A DNA stretch of 33,030 nucleotides, taken from assembly GCA_964542055.1 (NCBI GenBank), contig CAZITB010000014.1:1-33030 (forward strand), read 5' to 3'. This stretch comes from CAZITB01 sp964542055. GTDB lineage: Bacteria > Planctomycetota > Phycisphaerae > Sedimentisphaerales > CAMDDF01. How positions within the stretch are numbered: position 1 is the first letter of the stretch; every line of letters begins with the position of its first letter. Below the pieces are notes generated by a model, which saw only the letters and a program-made list of their open reading frames with translations, was not told the origin of the DNA and did not search any database. The translations under genes and the position numbers were made by a program. Of this stretch, positions 16,115-24,468 are shown one piece after another.

Positions 16115-18005
16115 CAAATTAGATTTAAACAAAATTGCCAATTTGTATAAGGATAAAGCATCATCTGTAAAAAAACGTGTGATCATCTGCGCAGGTACCG
16201 GCTGTGTAGCAAACGGAGCTTTGGATATTTACCAGCAACTTGTTGAAGAGATCAAGAAAAGAGATTTGAAGGTTCTGGTTGAACTTGATAAGCACGATTG
16301 CAGCCCAACAGACATATTTGTTTCCAAAAGCGGATGCCAGGGTTTTTGTCAGGCCGGGCCGTTGGTCACGATTGAGCCGCAAGGTTATCTCTATGTTAAT
16401 GTCAAAAATGATGACGTAAAAGAAATAGTTGAAAAGACCCTTGTGAATGATGAGATCGTTGACAGGCTGGTTTACAAACAGCCGGTAACTGATAAAAAGT
16501 TTGCCAAAGCTGCAGATATTCCTTTCTATAAAAGGCAAAACAGGTTCGTCCTTGGCCAATGCGGCTATCTTGATCCCGAAAGCATTGATGAGTATATTGC
16601 AAGCGGGGGTTACCAAGGTGCCCAAAAGGCTTTTAATGATATGAGTTCTGAGGATATCTGCCATCAGGTCCTGGTTTCGGGATTAAGAGGCAGGGGTGGA
16701 GGCGGTTTTCCTACCGGTAAAAAATGGCAGTTTGCGCTGGCTGAGAAAAGCCCCAAAAAATACGTCATCTGCAACGGCGATGAGGGAGACCCGGGTGCAT
16801 TTATGGATCGAAGCCTTATGGAAGGCAATCCTCATCGGGTTATCGAAGGAATCATGATCGCAGCTAAGGCAGTCGGTGCTGATGAAGCTTATATATATGT
16901 CCGTGCCGAGTACCCGCTGGCGGTGGAAAGAGTGAGAAAAGCGGTAAAAGATGCTCAGATATATGGAATCCTAGGTGAGAACGTCTTTGGGTCTGGGTTT
17001 AATATGGTCTGTCATGTTATGGAAGGGGCAGGTGCGTTTGTGTGCGGTGAAGAGACGGCTTTGATGGCATCTATTGAAGGGCAGCGCGGGATGCCGATGC
17101 CGAAACCGCCGTTCCCGGCTCAGAAAGGATTGGCAGGCAAGCCGACAGTAATAAACAATGTTGAAACCCTGGCGACAGTTCCGCTAATTATCACAGGCGG
17201 CGGAAATGTTTACAGAAAGCTTGGAACGGAGAATTCACCGGGCACTAAGACTTTTGCTTTGACCGGTTATGTTGCAAATACCGGATTGATCGAGGTGCCA
17301 TTTGGAACCACTTTGCGTGAGATCATCTATGAGATCGGCGGCGGAGTTACCGATAAGTTCGGCAATATAGTTGAAGATGGGTTCAAGGCGGTTCAAATCG
17401 GCGGCCCGTCCGGCGCGTGTCTTACAAAAGAACACCTAGATATGCCCCTTGATTTCGACACCGCCAAAAGTGTCGGCGCTATGATCGGATCGGGCGGACT
17501 GGTAGTGATGAACACCGAAACCTGCATGGTTCAGGTGGCCCAGTTCTTTATGAAGTTTACTCAAAATGAGTCCTGCGGAAAATGTGTTCCTTGCCGGGAA
17601 GGGACCAAGCAGATGTTGAGCCTACTTGAAGATATTCAAAACGGTGATGCCGATAGCGGAACGCTTGAGCTTCTCAATGACTTAACTATTGCAGTAGCGA
17701 AAGGGTCGCTGTGCGGTCTGGGCAAAACGGCACCTAATCCGGTTTTGAGTACTTTGAAGCACTTCAATGAAGAGTGTCAGGCTCATGTTATCCAGAAGAA
17801 GTGCCCAGCCGGTCAGTGTAAAGCGCTGGCTGAACCTGAAATCATAGCAGATCTATGTAAAGGTTGTACCGCTTGTAAAAGGAAATGCCCGGTCGGTGCG
17901 ATCGAAGGTGAAGTTAAAAAGCCTCATACGATCGATGTTGAAAAATGTATCAAATGTGGAAGTTGTCTTTCAGCGTGTAAATTTAACGCAATAGTCGGAG
18001 TTTAA
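16104..18005 (+). CDS. hydB: [FeFe] hydrogenase beta subunit (NuoF-like flavoprotein)
   Basis: This 633-aa NADH- and FMN-binding subunit (HydB/HndC) is where NADH and ferredoxin electron flows meet in bifurcating hydrogenases. Domains in order: an N-terminal [2Fe-2S] thioredoxin-like fold (C29, C34, C78, C82, about 20-110); the NuoF core with GLRGRGGGGFPTGKKW (193-208) and CNGDEGDPGAFMDRSL (223-238) for NADH and FMN; an SLBB region; a [4Fe-4S] site C491, C494, C497 and C537; and a two-cluster ferredoxin end (C585, C588, C591, C595; C615, C618, C621, C625). This matches HydB of the Thermotoga type. GAGGAGG precedes the ATG. One base separates its stop from the hydA start. Confidence 0.95.
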   Translation: MLTDKLDLNKIANLYKDKASSVKKRVIICAGTGCVANGALDIYQQLVEEIKKRDLKVLVELDKHDCSPTDIFVSKSGCQGFCQAGPLVTIEPQGYLYVNVKNDDVKEIVEKTLVNDEIVDRLVYKQPVTDKKFAKAADIPFYKRQNRFVLGQCGYLDPESIDEYIASGGYQGAQKAFNDMSSEDICHQVLVSGLRGRGGGGFPTGKKWQFALAEKSPKKYVICNGDEGDPGAFMDRSLMEGNPHRVIEGIMIAAKAVGADEAYIYVRAEYPLAVERVRKAVKDAQIYGILGENVFGSGFNMVCHVMEGAGAFVCGEETALMASIEGQRGMPMPKPPFPAQKGLAGKPTVINNVETLATVPLIITGGGNVYRKLGTENSPGTKTFALTGYVANTGLIEVPFGTTLREIIYEIGGGVTDKFGNIVEDGFKAVQIGGPSGACLTKEHLDMPLDFDTAKSVGAMIGSGGLVVMNTETCMVQVAQFFMKFTQNESCGKCVPCREGTKQMLSLLEDIQNGDADSGTLELLNDLTIAVAKGSLCGLGKTAPNPVLSTLKHFNEECQAHVIQKKCPAGQCKALAEPEIIADLCKGCTACKRKCPVGAIEGEVKKPHTIDVEKCIKCGSCLSACKFNAIVGV

Positions 18006-18006
18006 A

Positions 18007-20007
18007 ATGAATAAAAATGAATTTGTAATTATAGACGGTAGAGAAATATTGATCGAAGGCGAGCGGAATCTACTCGAATTGATACGCAAAGCAAACATTG
18101 ATTTACCCACTTTCTGTTACCATTCGGACCTGAGCGTTTACGGTGCATGCCGGCTTTGTATTGTTGATATCGACGGAACCGGTATAATCACTTCCTGCAG
18201 CACGATTCCGAAACACGGTATGCAAGTTAAGACAAATACCGCTGAGCTTCGCAAGATGCGTAAAATGTATCTTGAACTTATCCTGGCCAATCATCACCAG
18301 AGTTGTACGACCTGCGTCAAGAGCAATTCTTGTAAGCTTTCTGATCTTGCAAACAGGATGGGTGTTACCGAGGTGCGATTCAAGACGACCGAAAAGAAAA
18401 TGAAAATCGATGATTCCAGCCCTTCGCTTGTGCGGGACCCGAATAAATGTATTTTGTGCGGCGACTGTGTGAGGGCGTGTAATGAAATACAGGGTATCGG
18501 CGCAATAGATTTTGTGAACAGAGGATCAAAAGCAGTTGTTGCGCCTGCTTACAATAAAAATCTCAACGAGGTCGATTGCGTTTACTGCGGATTGTGCGCG
18601 AGCGTTTGTCCGACAGGTGCGATCACTGTAAAACAGGAAATCGATAGAGTATGGGATGCGATCGGCGATGATTCTAAAATGGTGGTCGCTCAAATAGCTC
18701 CGGCAGTTCGTGTAGCACTTGGAGAGCTTTTCGGGCTTGAGGCTGGAACATTGACAACTGGTAAAATAGTGGCTGCGTTAAAAATGCTGGGCGTAGATAA
18801 AGTATTTGATACCAGCTTTGCGGCAGATTTGACCGTTATGGAAGAAGCCAACGAATTTATCAAACGTAAAGAGTCTGGGCAAAACCTTCCACAGTTTACA
18901 TCCTGCTGTCCGGCATGGGTCAAATATGCTGAGCAATATTACAGCGATCTTCTGGGCAATTTATCAAGCTGTAAGTCCCCGCAGCAGATGTTTGGCGCGG
19001 TAGCGAAGGACACACTTCCTCAGACTTACGGCATCGATAAAAAGGATATGTTCGTGGTTTCGGTTATGCCGTGCAGCGCGAAAAAGTTCGAAGCCAAACG
19101 TCCCGAATTTGATGGAGATGTCGATGCGGTTATTACAACTGAAGAACTTGGCAGAATGATAAAGCAAGCGGGTATTCAGTTTAATAAATTGATGCCGGAA
19201 TCTCTTGATATGCCCCTTGGATTTAAGACCGGAGCCGGCGTTATATTTGGTACAAGCGGCGGTGTGAGTGAAGCAGTTCTGCGTTATGCAAGTGAAAAGA
19301 TTTCCGGTGCTAAAGTTACCAACCCTGATTTTGTGGAAGTTAGAGGCGATGAAGGTATTCGCGTTAAGACTGTAAAAATCGGCGAAACAGAGTTGAAGCT
19401 TGCTATTGTTCACGGCTTGAAAAATGCTAAGGAAATCGCAAAGCAGGCTCGAGAGGGTAAGTGTGATTACGACTTTGTGGAAGTGATGTCCTGTCCGGGC
19501 GGATGTATAGCCGGTGCAGGTCAGCCAGTCAGTTTCGATGCGGATATCAAAAAACAAAGAAGCCAGGGACTCTACGAAGCGGACAAAACCCTGCAGCTGC
19601 ATTGTCCGCAGGAAAATCCATATATTATCAAGTGTTATCAGGAGCATCTCGGAGAGATAAACGGGCATAAAGCCCATCAACTGCTCCATACGGAATACAA
19701 AAGCAGGAAAAGGTTCAACGATTCTGATTTTTCGGTCTTTAGTAATTCTAATGATGCTAAACTTCAGGTTAATATCTGTATGGGAACGAGCTGTTATCTC
19801 AAAGGTTCTCAGAAACTGATGGAAAAGATGATAAATCATGTACATGATAACGGTCTGGAAGATAAGGTCGATGTCCGGGCGACGTTCTGTTTTGAAAATT
19901 GCGAAAAGGGACCGAATGTTCGGGTAGGCCAAAAGGATATTTCAGAATGTTCTTATGAAATGATTGCTGAACAGGTCAACGAGCAGTTAAGTAAGTTACC
20001 GGTTTGA
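18007..20007 (+). CDS. hydA: [FeFe] hydrogenase catalytic alpha subunit
   Basis: This 666-aa subunit reduces protons or oxidises H2 at the H-cluster. N-terminal relays: [2Fe-2S] C37, C48, C51, C64; His-ligated [4Fe-4S] H96, C100, C103, C109; two [4Fe-4S] clusters C148/C151/C154/C158 (with C201) and C191/C194/C197/C201 (with C158). H-cluster motifs: L1 FTSCCPAW with C301 as ligand and C300 as the proton-transfer cysteine, L2 MPCSAKKFE (C356), L3 EVMSCPGGCIAGAGQP (C496, C500). L3 has A where GGGQP is usual. After the small-subunit-like region, a C-terminal thioredoxin-like [2Fe-2S] domain (C591, C596, C628, C632) is added, as in trimeric group A enzymes. Maturases HydE/F/G are not in the window. 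Confidence 0.96.
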   Translation: MNKNEFVIIDGREILIEGERNLLELIRKANIDLPTFCYHSDLSVYGACRLCIVDIDGTGIITSCSTIPKHGMQVKTNTAELRKMRKMYLELILANHHQSCTTCVKSNSCKLSDLANRMGVTEVRFKTTEKKMKIDDSSPSLVRDPNKCILCGDCVRACNEIQGIGAIDFVNRGSKAVVAPAYNKNLNEVDCVYCGLCASVCPTGAITVKQEIDRVWDAIGDDSKMVVAQIAPAVRVALGELFGLEAGTLTTGKIVAALKMLGVDKVFDTSFAADLTVMEEANEFIKRKESGQNLPQFTSCCPAWVKYAEQYYSDLLGNLSSCKSPQQMFGAVAKDTLPQTYGIDKKDMFVVSVMPCSAKKFEAKRPEFDGDVDAVITTEELGRMIKQAGIQFNKLMPESLDMPLGFKTGAGVIFGTSGGVSEAVLRYASEKISGAKVTNPDFVEVRGDEGIRVKTVKIGETELKLAIVHGLKNAKEIAKQAREGKCDYDFVEVMSCPGGCIAGAGQPVSFDADIKKQRSQGLYEADKTLQLHCPQENPYIIKCYQEHLGEINGHKAHQLLHTEYKSRKRFNDSDFSVFSNSNDAKLQVNICMGTSCYLKGSQKLMEKMINHVHDNGLEDKVDVRATFCFENCEKGPNVRVGQKDISECSYEMIAEQVNEQLSKLPV

Positions 20008-20025
20008 TTTTCAAATGAGGGGTAA

Positions 20026-21798
20026 ATGGAAAATAAAGGTAAAGATAAACAGGTAGTTTTTACGAATCGGGCAAGATGCCGGGACTGCTACAGGTGCATC
20101 AGGGTTTGCCCGGTCGATGCAATCGGCATTCGCCAGGATCAGGCCTATGTTGATCAGCAAAAGTGCATCTCTTGCGGCACCTGCATCAGGGAATGTCCGC
20201 AAAAGGCCAAAAACTACAGCAAGAGCCTTGAAGATGTGATGGAACTTGTAAAGAGTCCCCGTAAAACGGCGGTTTCGCTTGCTCCATCTTTTGCCAGTTT
20301 GTATGAGAAATGGCAAATCGCCAGGTTCCCCTCAGTGTTGCGTAAACTGGGATTCGATTATATCGCGGAAACTTCAGTAGCCGCATATTGCGTTGCGATG
20401 GAATCTCTCAAAGCGGCCAAAGATTCGGACAAAAATGTTTCGATTATGACATCCTGTCCAGCAGTTGTCAGTTATGTAGAGCATTATAAACCACAGTTGA
20501 TTGATAATTTGCTGCCGGTTTCATCGCCGATGATCGTGCATTCGGCAATGCTCAAACAGCAGTTTGGAAACGATGTTGAAGTTGTTTTCATTGGCCCGTG
20601 TATTGCCAAGAAAGCCGAAGCCATCGAAAGTCCTCAAAGCCGCGTTGATCATGTGATTACTTTTGAAGAGCTTGATCAGTGGCTGGAAAAAGAAGGCGTA
20701 GATTTTGCCCAGTTCGAAGAAAGCGATTTTGATCAGCAGCCCCAGGGTTGGGCGCGTAAGTTCCCGCTGGCAGGGGGTTGCCTTCAAACTTCCGGCTTAT
20801 CAACGGATATGCTCAGCGGTGAAATAATTTCTGTTTGCGGACACCAGCAGCTAGATGATGTACTTGAGAGCATCAATGACAAGGAAGAGATTATAATTGA
20901 ACCCTTATTTTGCGAAGGCGGCTGTATAAACGGTCCAGCCATGCAAAGAAATAAGACTTTATATCAAAGACGAAAGAACATTTTGAATTTCTGTGATAAA
21001 CCGCTCACTGAAAAAGATTATAAGACAACTGAAGGTTTGAAAACCCAGTTTGTTTCAAAGGCGGTCACTCAAGCACAAATCTCTGAAGATAAGATTCGGA
21101 AGGTTTTCCTGGAGACCGGAAAAGAAGCACCAGAAGACCAGCTTAATTGCGGTGCGTGCGGATATAATACCTGCCGCGAGCAGGCAATTGCTGTTCTCAG
21201 GGAGATGGCAGAGCCGGATATGTGCATACCTTTTATCAGAAAGCTGGCCCAGCAGAGAACGGATAAGATAATCGAAACAAGCCCAAATGGTATAGTTATA
21301 CTTGATGAAAATCTCTCGATTTTACACATGAACGATTCGTTCAGGAAGATGTTCATGTGCACCAACAGTAATCTGGGCAAGAATATTTCGTTCTTGATGG
21401 AACCAGAAATTTTTGAAGAAGCTTCATATAAGCCTTCGGAAGTTACTGAGATGATAGCTGACCACTCGAAGTACAATCTGGTTTGTAACCAGATAATTTA
21501 TTGCCTTAAGGAAGAACGGCAGATCGTCGGGATATTTGTAAACCTTACCAGCAATCTCAAAAACAAACAGCAGCTAAATGCCCTTCGGCAGCAAACACTT
21601 GACCAGGCTAGAAACCTGCTTGACCACCAGCTTGATCTTGCGGGCCAACTCGCCATGTTTGTCGGGGAAAGCACCGCTAAAAGTGAAAAGCTGCTTGACA
21701 ACCTGATGAAAATGGCGGCACAGGACAGTACGGTTATTGATGACATAGATAAAGAAGATAAACGCAAATGGCTCAAAAATATTTACACACAGAAATAG
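20026..21798 (+). CDS. hydS: HydS-type sensory [FeFe] hydrogenase with PAS domain
   Basis: This 590-aa protein has group C (putatively H2-sensing) architecture. Two [4Fe-4S] clusters (C18/C21/C24/C28; C47/C50/C53/C57) lead to an H-cluster domain with L1 MTSCPAV (C144), L2 GPCIAKKAEA (C192) and L3 FCEGGCINGPA (C296, C300). By alignment the catalytic proton-transfer cysteine of L1 is a serine (S143), as expected for slow sensory enzymes. An extra Fe-S motif follows (C375, C378, C383, C400), then a PAS domain (about 410-510) and a C-terminal coiled coil (510-565). The start has GAGGGG 3 nt upstream and lies 18 bp after hydA. It overlaps the phosphatase gene by 31 nt. It probably reports H2 or redox state to that phosphatase. 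Confidence 0.9.
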   Translation: MENKGKDKQVVFTNRARCRDCYRCIRVCPVDAIGIRQDQAYVDQQKCISCGTCIRECPQKAKNYSKSLEDVMELVKSPRKTAVSLAPSFASLYEKWQIARFPSVLRKLGFDYIAETSVAAYCVAMESLKAAKDSDKNVSIMTSCPAVVSYVEHYKPQLIDNLLPVSSPMIVHSAMLKQQFGNDVEVVFIGPCIAKKAEAIESPQSRVDHVITFEELDQWLEKEGVDFAQFEESDFDQQPQGWARKFPLAGGCLQTSGLSTDMLSGEIISVCGHQQLDDVLESINDKEEIIIEPLFCEGGCINGPAMQRNKTLYQRRKNILNFCDKPLTEKDYKTTEGLKTQFVSKAVTQAQISEDKIRKVFLETGKEAPEDQLNCGACGYNTCREQAIAVLREMAEPDMCIPFIRKLAQQRTDKIIETSPNGIVILDENLSILHMNDSFRKMFMCTNSNLGKNISFLMEPEIFEEASYKPSEVTEMIADHSKYNLVCNQIIYCLKEERQIVGIFVNLTSNLKNKQQLNALRQQTLDQARNLLDHQLDLAGQLAMFVGESTAKSEKLLDNLMKMAAQDSTVIDDIDKEDKRKWLKNIYTQK

Positions 21799-22913
21799 CT
21801 TCGTACCAATTGAGCAAACACGCAAAGGGCAGATGCGGCGACTCTTTCGCTGTTCACCGTGATATACAATCTACGGTAATCATTTTATGCGATGGTATCG
21901 GCTCGGGCATAAAAGCCAATATTGCCGCAAACATGTGTGTTTCACGGGCCATTGGTATGATCAAGGAAGGGTTTGGATTTAAGAGCACTTTCGAAAAGCT
22001 GGTCGAAACCATGAATAAATGGCGAAGCCCTGATAAGCCCTTTGCTGCCTTTTGTATGGTTAGGATACATAATGACGGCAAGGCTTCGATTTTAAGTTAT
22101 GATTTTCCCGATGCAATGATTTTTGGCAGCGGAAATGCCATGCAGGTTGAATCTAAACCATTCCTGATCAATCAGAATATCGCCAGAACTGCGGGATGCT
22201 ATTTGCGTCCGGGCGAATTTTTAGCAATCTTTTCCGACGGTATAACTCAGGCTGGTATGGGAGTGGGCAGACCTGACGGTTTTGCATACAACGCAATTTC
22301 GAAAGTCATCGAAAAATCAGCAGCAAAAAATTTATCTGTGCCCGATGCGATATGCAGCAAAGCGGTTGAATTATCAGGCTACGCCCCCAAGGATGATATG
22401 ACAGTGATCACTGCCGGATGCCGACAGGGACGGGTTTTAAATATTTTTTCAGGCCCTCCAGTTTTAAAATCAAATGATTCAAAAGCCGTCAACCAGTTTC
22501 TGGCCACTTACGGTAAAAAGGTCGTATGCGGCGCAACCACTGCCAAGATCATATCCCGGTATATGAAAAAATCGCTCGAAATACCTCAACACCATACAAG
22601 CCTGATCGCACCGCCCAAATATTTCATCGAGGGTATCGACCTTGTAACCGAAGGTGCTGTAACGCTTAACCATTTATACAATATTCTCGATATGCCCGCT
22701 GAAACACTCGAACAAAACAGTGGTGTAACAGAGCTTTACAATCTTGTAACTCAAAGTGACTGGATAAATTTCACGATCGGTCGATGCCAGAACCCTGCCA
22801 ATGAGAACATCAGCTTTCGACAGCAGGGCATCATAAACCGTGAAAGTATAATCAAACTTATCAGCCAAAAACTTCAATCCCAAGGCAAACTGGTTTCATT
22901 TAAGTACGTTTGA
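21768..22913 (+). CDS. SpoIIE/PP2C-type serine/threonine phosphatase
   Basis: This 381-aa cytoplasmic phosphatase removes phosphate from Ser/Thr residues with two metal ions. The PP2C aspartates are visible: D25 (GDSFAV), D42 (LCDGIGSG), D157 (FSDGITQAG) and D209/D210 (KDDMTVI). The catalytic domain ends near 220. The last 160 residues form an extra region (GKKVVCGATTAKIISRY, GIDLVTEGAVTLNHLYNIL) with no family I can name; similar extensions occur in phosphatases encoded next to sensory hydrogenases. The 31-nt overlap with hydS points to coupled translation and joint function. The target protein and matching kinase are not in the window. The left edge of the right-hand repeat starts 5 bp after its stop. 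Confidence 0.88.
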   Translation: MAQKYLHTEIASYQLSKHAKGRCGDSFAVHRDIQSTVIILCDGIGSGIKANIAANMCVSRAIGMIKEGFGFKSTFEKLVETMNKWRSPDKPFAAFCMVRIHNDGKASILSYDFPDAMIFGSGNAMQVESKPFLINQNIARTAGCYLRPGEFLAIFSDGITQAGMGVGRPDGFAYNAISKVIEKSAAKNLSVPDAICSKAVELSGYAPKDDMTVITAGCRQGRVLNIFSGPPVLKSNDSKAVNQFLATYGKKVVCGATTAKIISRYMKKSLEIPQHHTSLIAPPKYFIEGIDLVTEGAVTLNHLYNILDMPAETLEQNSGVTELYNLVTQSDWINFTIGRCQNPANENISFRQQGIINRESIIKLISQKLQSQGKLVSFKYV

Positions 22914-22918
22914 ATCCC

Positions 22919-23041
22919 TATTAGTAACTTATTGAAACTGGTCTTTGTCTCTGCTGCTATTGTTTGAAACTTTTCATCCAATCGATATTTACCCTTTGAC
23001 CATCTATCGAAGCCATATTAGCTACAAGGATTTTTTTGTCA
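22919..23041. repeat. Right copy of direct repeat flanking the hydrogenase operon
   Basis: It is the counterpart of 15168-15290 in the same orientation. It starts 5 bp after the phosphatase stop and includes the 3' end of the intact EF-hand gene plus the sequence just after its stop. No terminator follows it on the minus strand, unlike the left copy. Confidence 0.9.
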
Positions 23042-23772
23042 CCGATTTTTGCGGGTTCGGCAAGAATTGAAACCTGTTTTCCGGATTTGATATTCAGCTG
23101 CTGGAGGTCTTGTGATGGACCGAAGTCAACAGGAACTTTTTGTCCGCTGTCGAGTTTAACCAGTGCTATAACATGCTGGTTAGATTTTCTGCCGCTGAGA
23201 GCTTTGGTTTTGGTGTCAATGATTTCGCCAGTTAGCCTGGTTTGATTTTGTCCTTGCTGCCTGTCAATGTTGACTGTCTGACCCTGGTATTTTACAGTGG
23301 AAGCCACATAAATCTGTCTCTGGTTCAAGGTTGCTTTTTTAGCGGTAAATTGGATATGGTCACCGCTTTGAAGGTCCAGTCTTTCAATCTGGTTCTCGGT
23401 GCCGAGGTCAACGACGATTGGCTGATTATTCTGTGTACGGACTTTGGCGATCAAATGGCTTTTACCGGTTTGGGCGACGATGAAAGATTTGATATCCTGG
23501 ATAGTACCGCTGATCTGCCTGGACTTTCTTTGTCTTTCGAACTGCTGGCCTGCCTGTTTTGTTGTCATACGTTGTTCTCTTGCTCGCTGCTGGCTTTTTT
23601 CACGAGCAGTTTGCAGATCAATAGTATGAATGTATTCATAGGCATCGATCTGGTTGTCCTGGTCGTAGTCATATCCGATTCGTACCCAGCCTTCCGTCTG
23701 ATACTGTTGAGCAAAACAAGTAGTTATAAATATTGATAGAATTAAAAAATTAATATATGTTCGTATTTTCAT
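22957..23772 (-). CDS. Exported EF-hand protein with two tandem repeat domains
   Basis: This 271-aa protein has a signal peptide (cleavage probably after CFA, 19-21). An EF-hand-like calcium loop follows directly: D35, D37, D39, Q41, D43 and E46 in DYDQDNQIDAYE. A basic, glutamine-rich helix (50-87) leads to two copies of a domain of about 83 residues (88-170 and 180-264), each running SGTIQDIK/TGEIIDTK, VVDLG/PVDFG, L.L.SGD/LNIKSGK, I.VAS/ILVAN and G(Q)xVNID. No named family is recognised; the repeats may be small beta-barrels in the periplasm or on the surface. The stop is TAG; bases beyond it still encode QQRQRPVSISY in frame, so the ancestral protein was 12 residues longer. AGGA precedes the ATG. 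Confidence 0.82.
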   Translation of the reverse strand: MKIRTYINFLILSIFITTCFAQQYQTEGWVRIGYDYDQDNQIDAYEYIHTIDLQTAREKSQQRAREQRMTTKQAGQQFERQRKSRQISGTIQDIKSFIVAQTGKSHLIAKVRTQNNQPIVVDLGTENQIERLDLQSGDHIQFTAKKATLNQRQIYVASTVKYQGQTVNIDRQQGQNQTRLTGEIIDTKTKALSGRKSNQHVIALVKLDSGQKVPVDFGPSQDLQQLNIKSGKQVSILAEPAKIGDKKILVANMASIDGQRVNIDWMKSFKQ

Positions 23773-23840
23773 GTTTTATTATCCTGACTAATGTTTACGT
23801 TTATCTGGATTATTTACTATTACCGTAAGTTCACTTTGCC

Positions 23841-23921
23841 TTAGGTGGCGTAATCATCATAATAATTACCGACGTCAAAGCGGCCTTGCATATCATAGGA
23901 GTACTCAAAATAGTCTTTCAA
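23841..23921 (-). other. Protein-like short frame after the YeeE half-gene (uncertain)
   Basis: In another frame from the YeeE stop, a 26-codon stretch reads KDYFEYSYDMQGRFDVGNYY, then DDYAT and TAA. The acidic and aromatic composition looks like a protein C-terminus rather than random AT-rich DNA. It has no ATG at its head (TTG only), no ribosome site, and a stop just upstream. It may be the remaining end of an older gene or chance. Confidence 0.25.
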
Positions 23922-24468
23922 TGGTAAATAAAATTACAATTATGACCACCTCGAAAATGACTATCATTATCCACTTGTTGATTTTAAAGAGCTGATCGAA
24001 AGTCAGTTTTCCGAAATTACCTTTATTTAAAATTTTATCATTCAATTTAGGAAAAAACACAGCGAACAAGCCCGCTCCCAAAAGCAAACCGGGAATTCCG
24101 CCTAAGAGGGCATCAATATATCCTTTGGCAGCAGCACCAGATACGGTACCGGGACAATATCCCAGCAGCCCGAAGCCAACGCCGAAGATCAAGCCACCAA
24201 TTAAAGAAGCTCCCCATGATCCTTTTTTGATATGTAGTTTCGTCAGGCCGAATTGTGCCATCAAATTCACGCCGATCATACCTACTGCAATAGCGGTCAG
24301 AATAATCTTTACCACTGTAAAGTCTGTCAAAAGCAGCTGGCCTATTAAAATGTCATATTCAGTTACGCCGCCTTTTTGCAGCAGGAAACCAAAGATAAAA
24401 CCAAAAATCAGACCTAATATACTTTGGAGAAACTTGCTACTTCTAATTTTTTCCAACATAACGATCAT
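23905..24468 (-). CDS. YeeE/YedE-family sulfur transporter, second half
   Basis: This 187-aa integral membrane protein has about five hydrophobic helices. The conserved cysteine is C105 in GLLGYCPGTVSGA, a hallmark of YeeE/YedE (TsuA/PmpAB-like) channels that import thiosulfate or other sulfur species by passing them along cysteines. It is a half-size unit; its partner is the preceding 209-aa gene, with which it overlaps by ATGA. The two probably form one transporter. The upstream rhodanese-type enzyme in the same operon is a likely receiver of the imported sulfur. ATG 24468 is chosen for the overlap; ATG at codon 4 is an alternative. Confidence 0.85.
   Translation of the reverse strand: MIVMLEKIRSSKFLQSILGLIFGFIFGFLLQKGGVTEYDILIGQLLLTDFTVVKIILTAIAVGMIGVNLMAQFGLTKLHIKKGSWGASLIGGLIFGVGFGLLGYCPGTVSGAAAKGYIDALLGGIPGLLLGAGLFAVFFPKLNDKILNKGNFGKLTFDQLFKINKWIMIVIFEVVIIVILFTIERLF

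Noticed and set aside
18964..19932. 322-aa minus-strand ORF inside hydA
   Set aside because: It is an antisense shadow of hydA; the plus strand holds all H-cluster motifs and the minus frame shows no recognisable domain.
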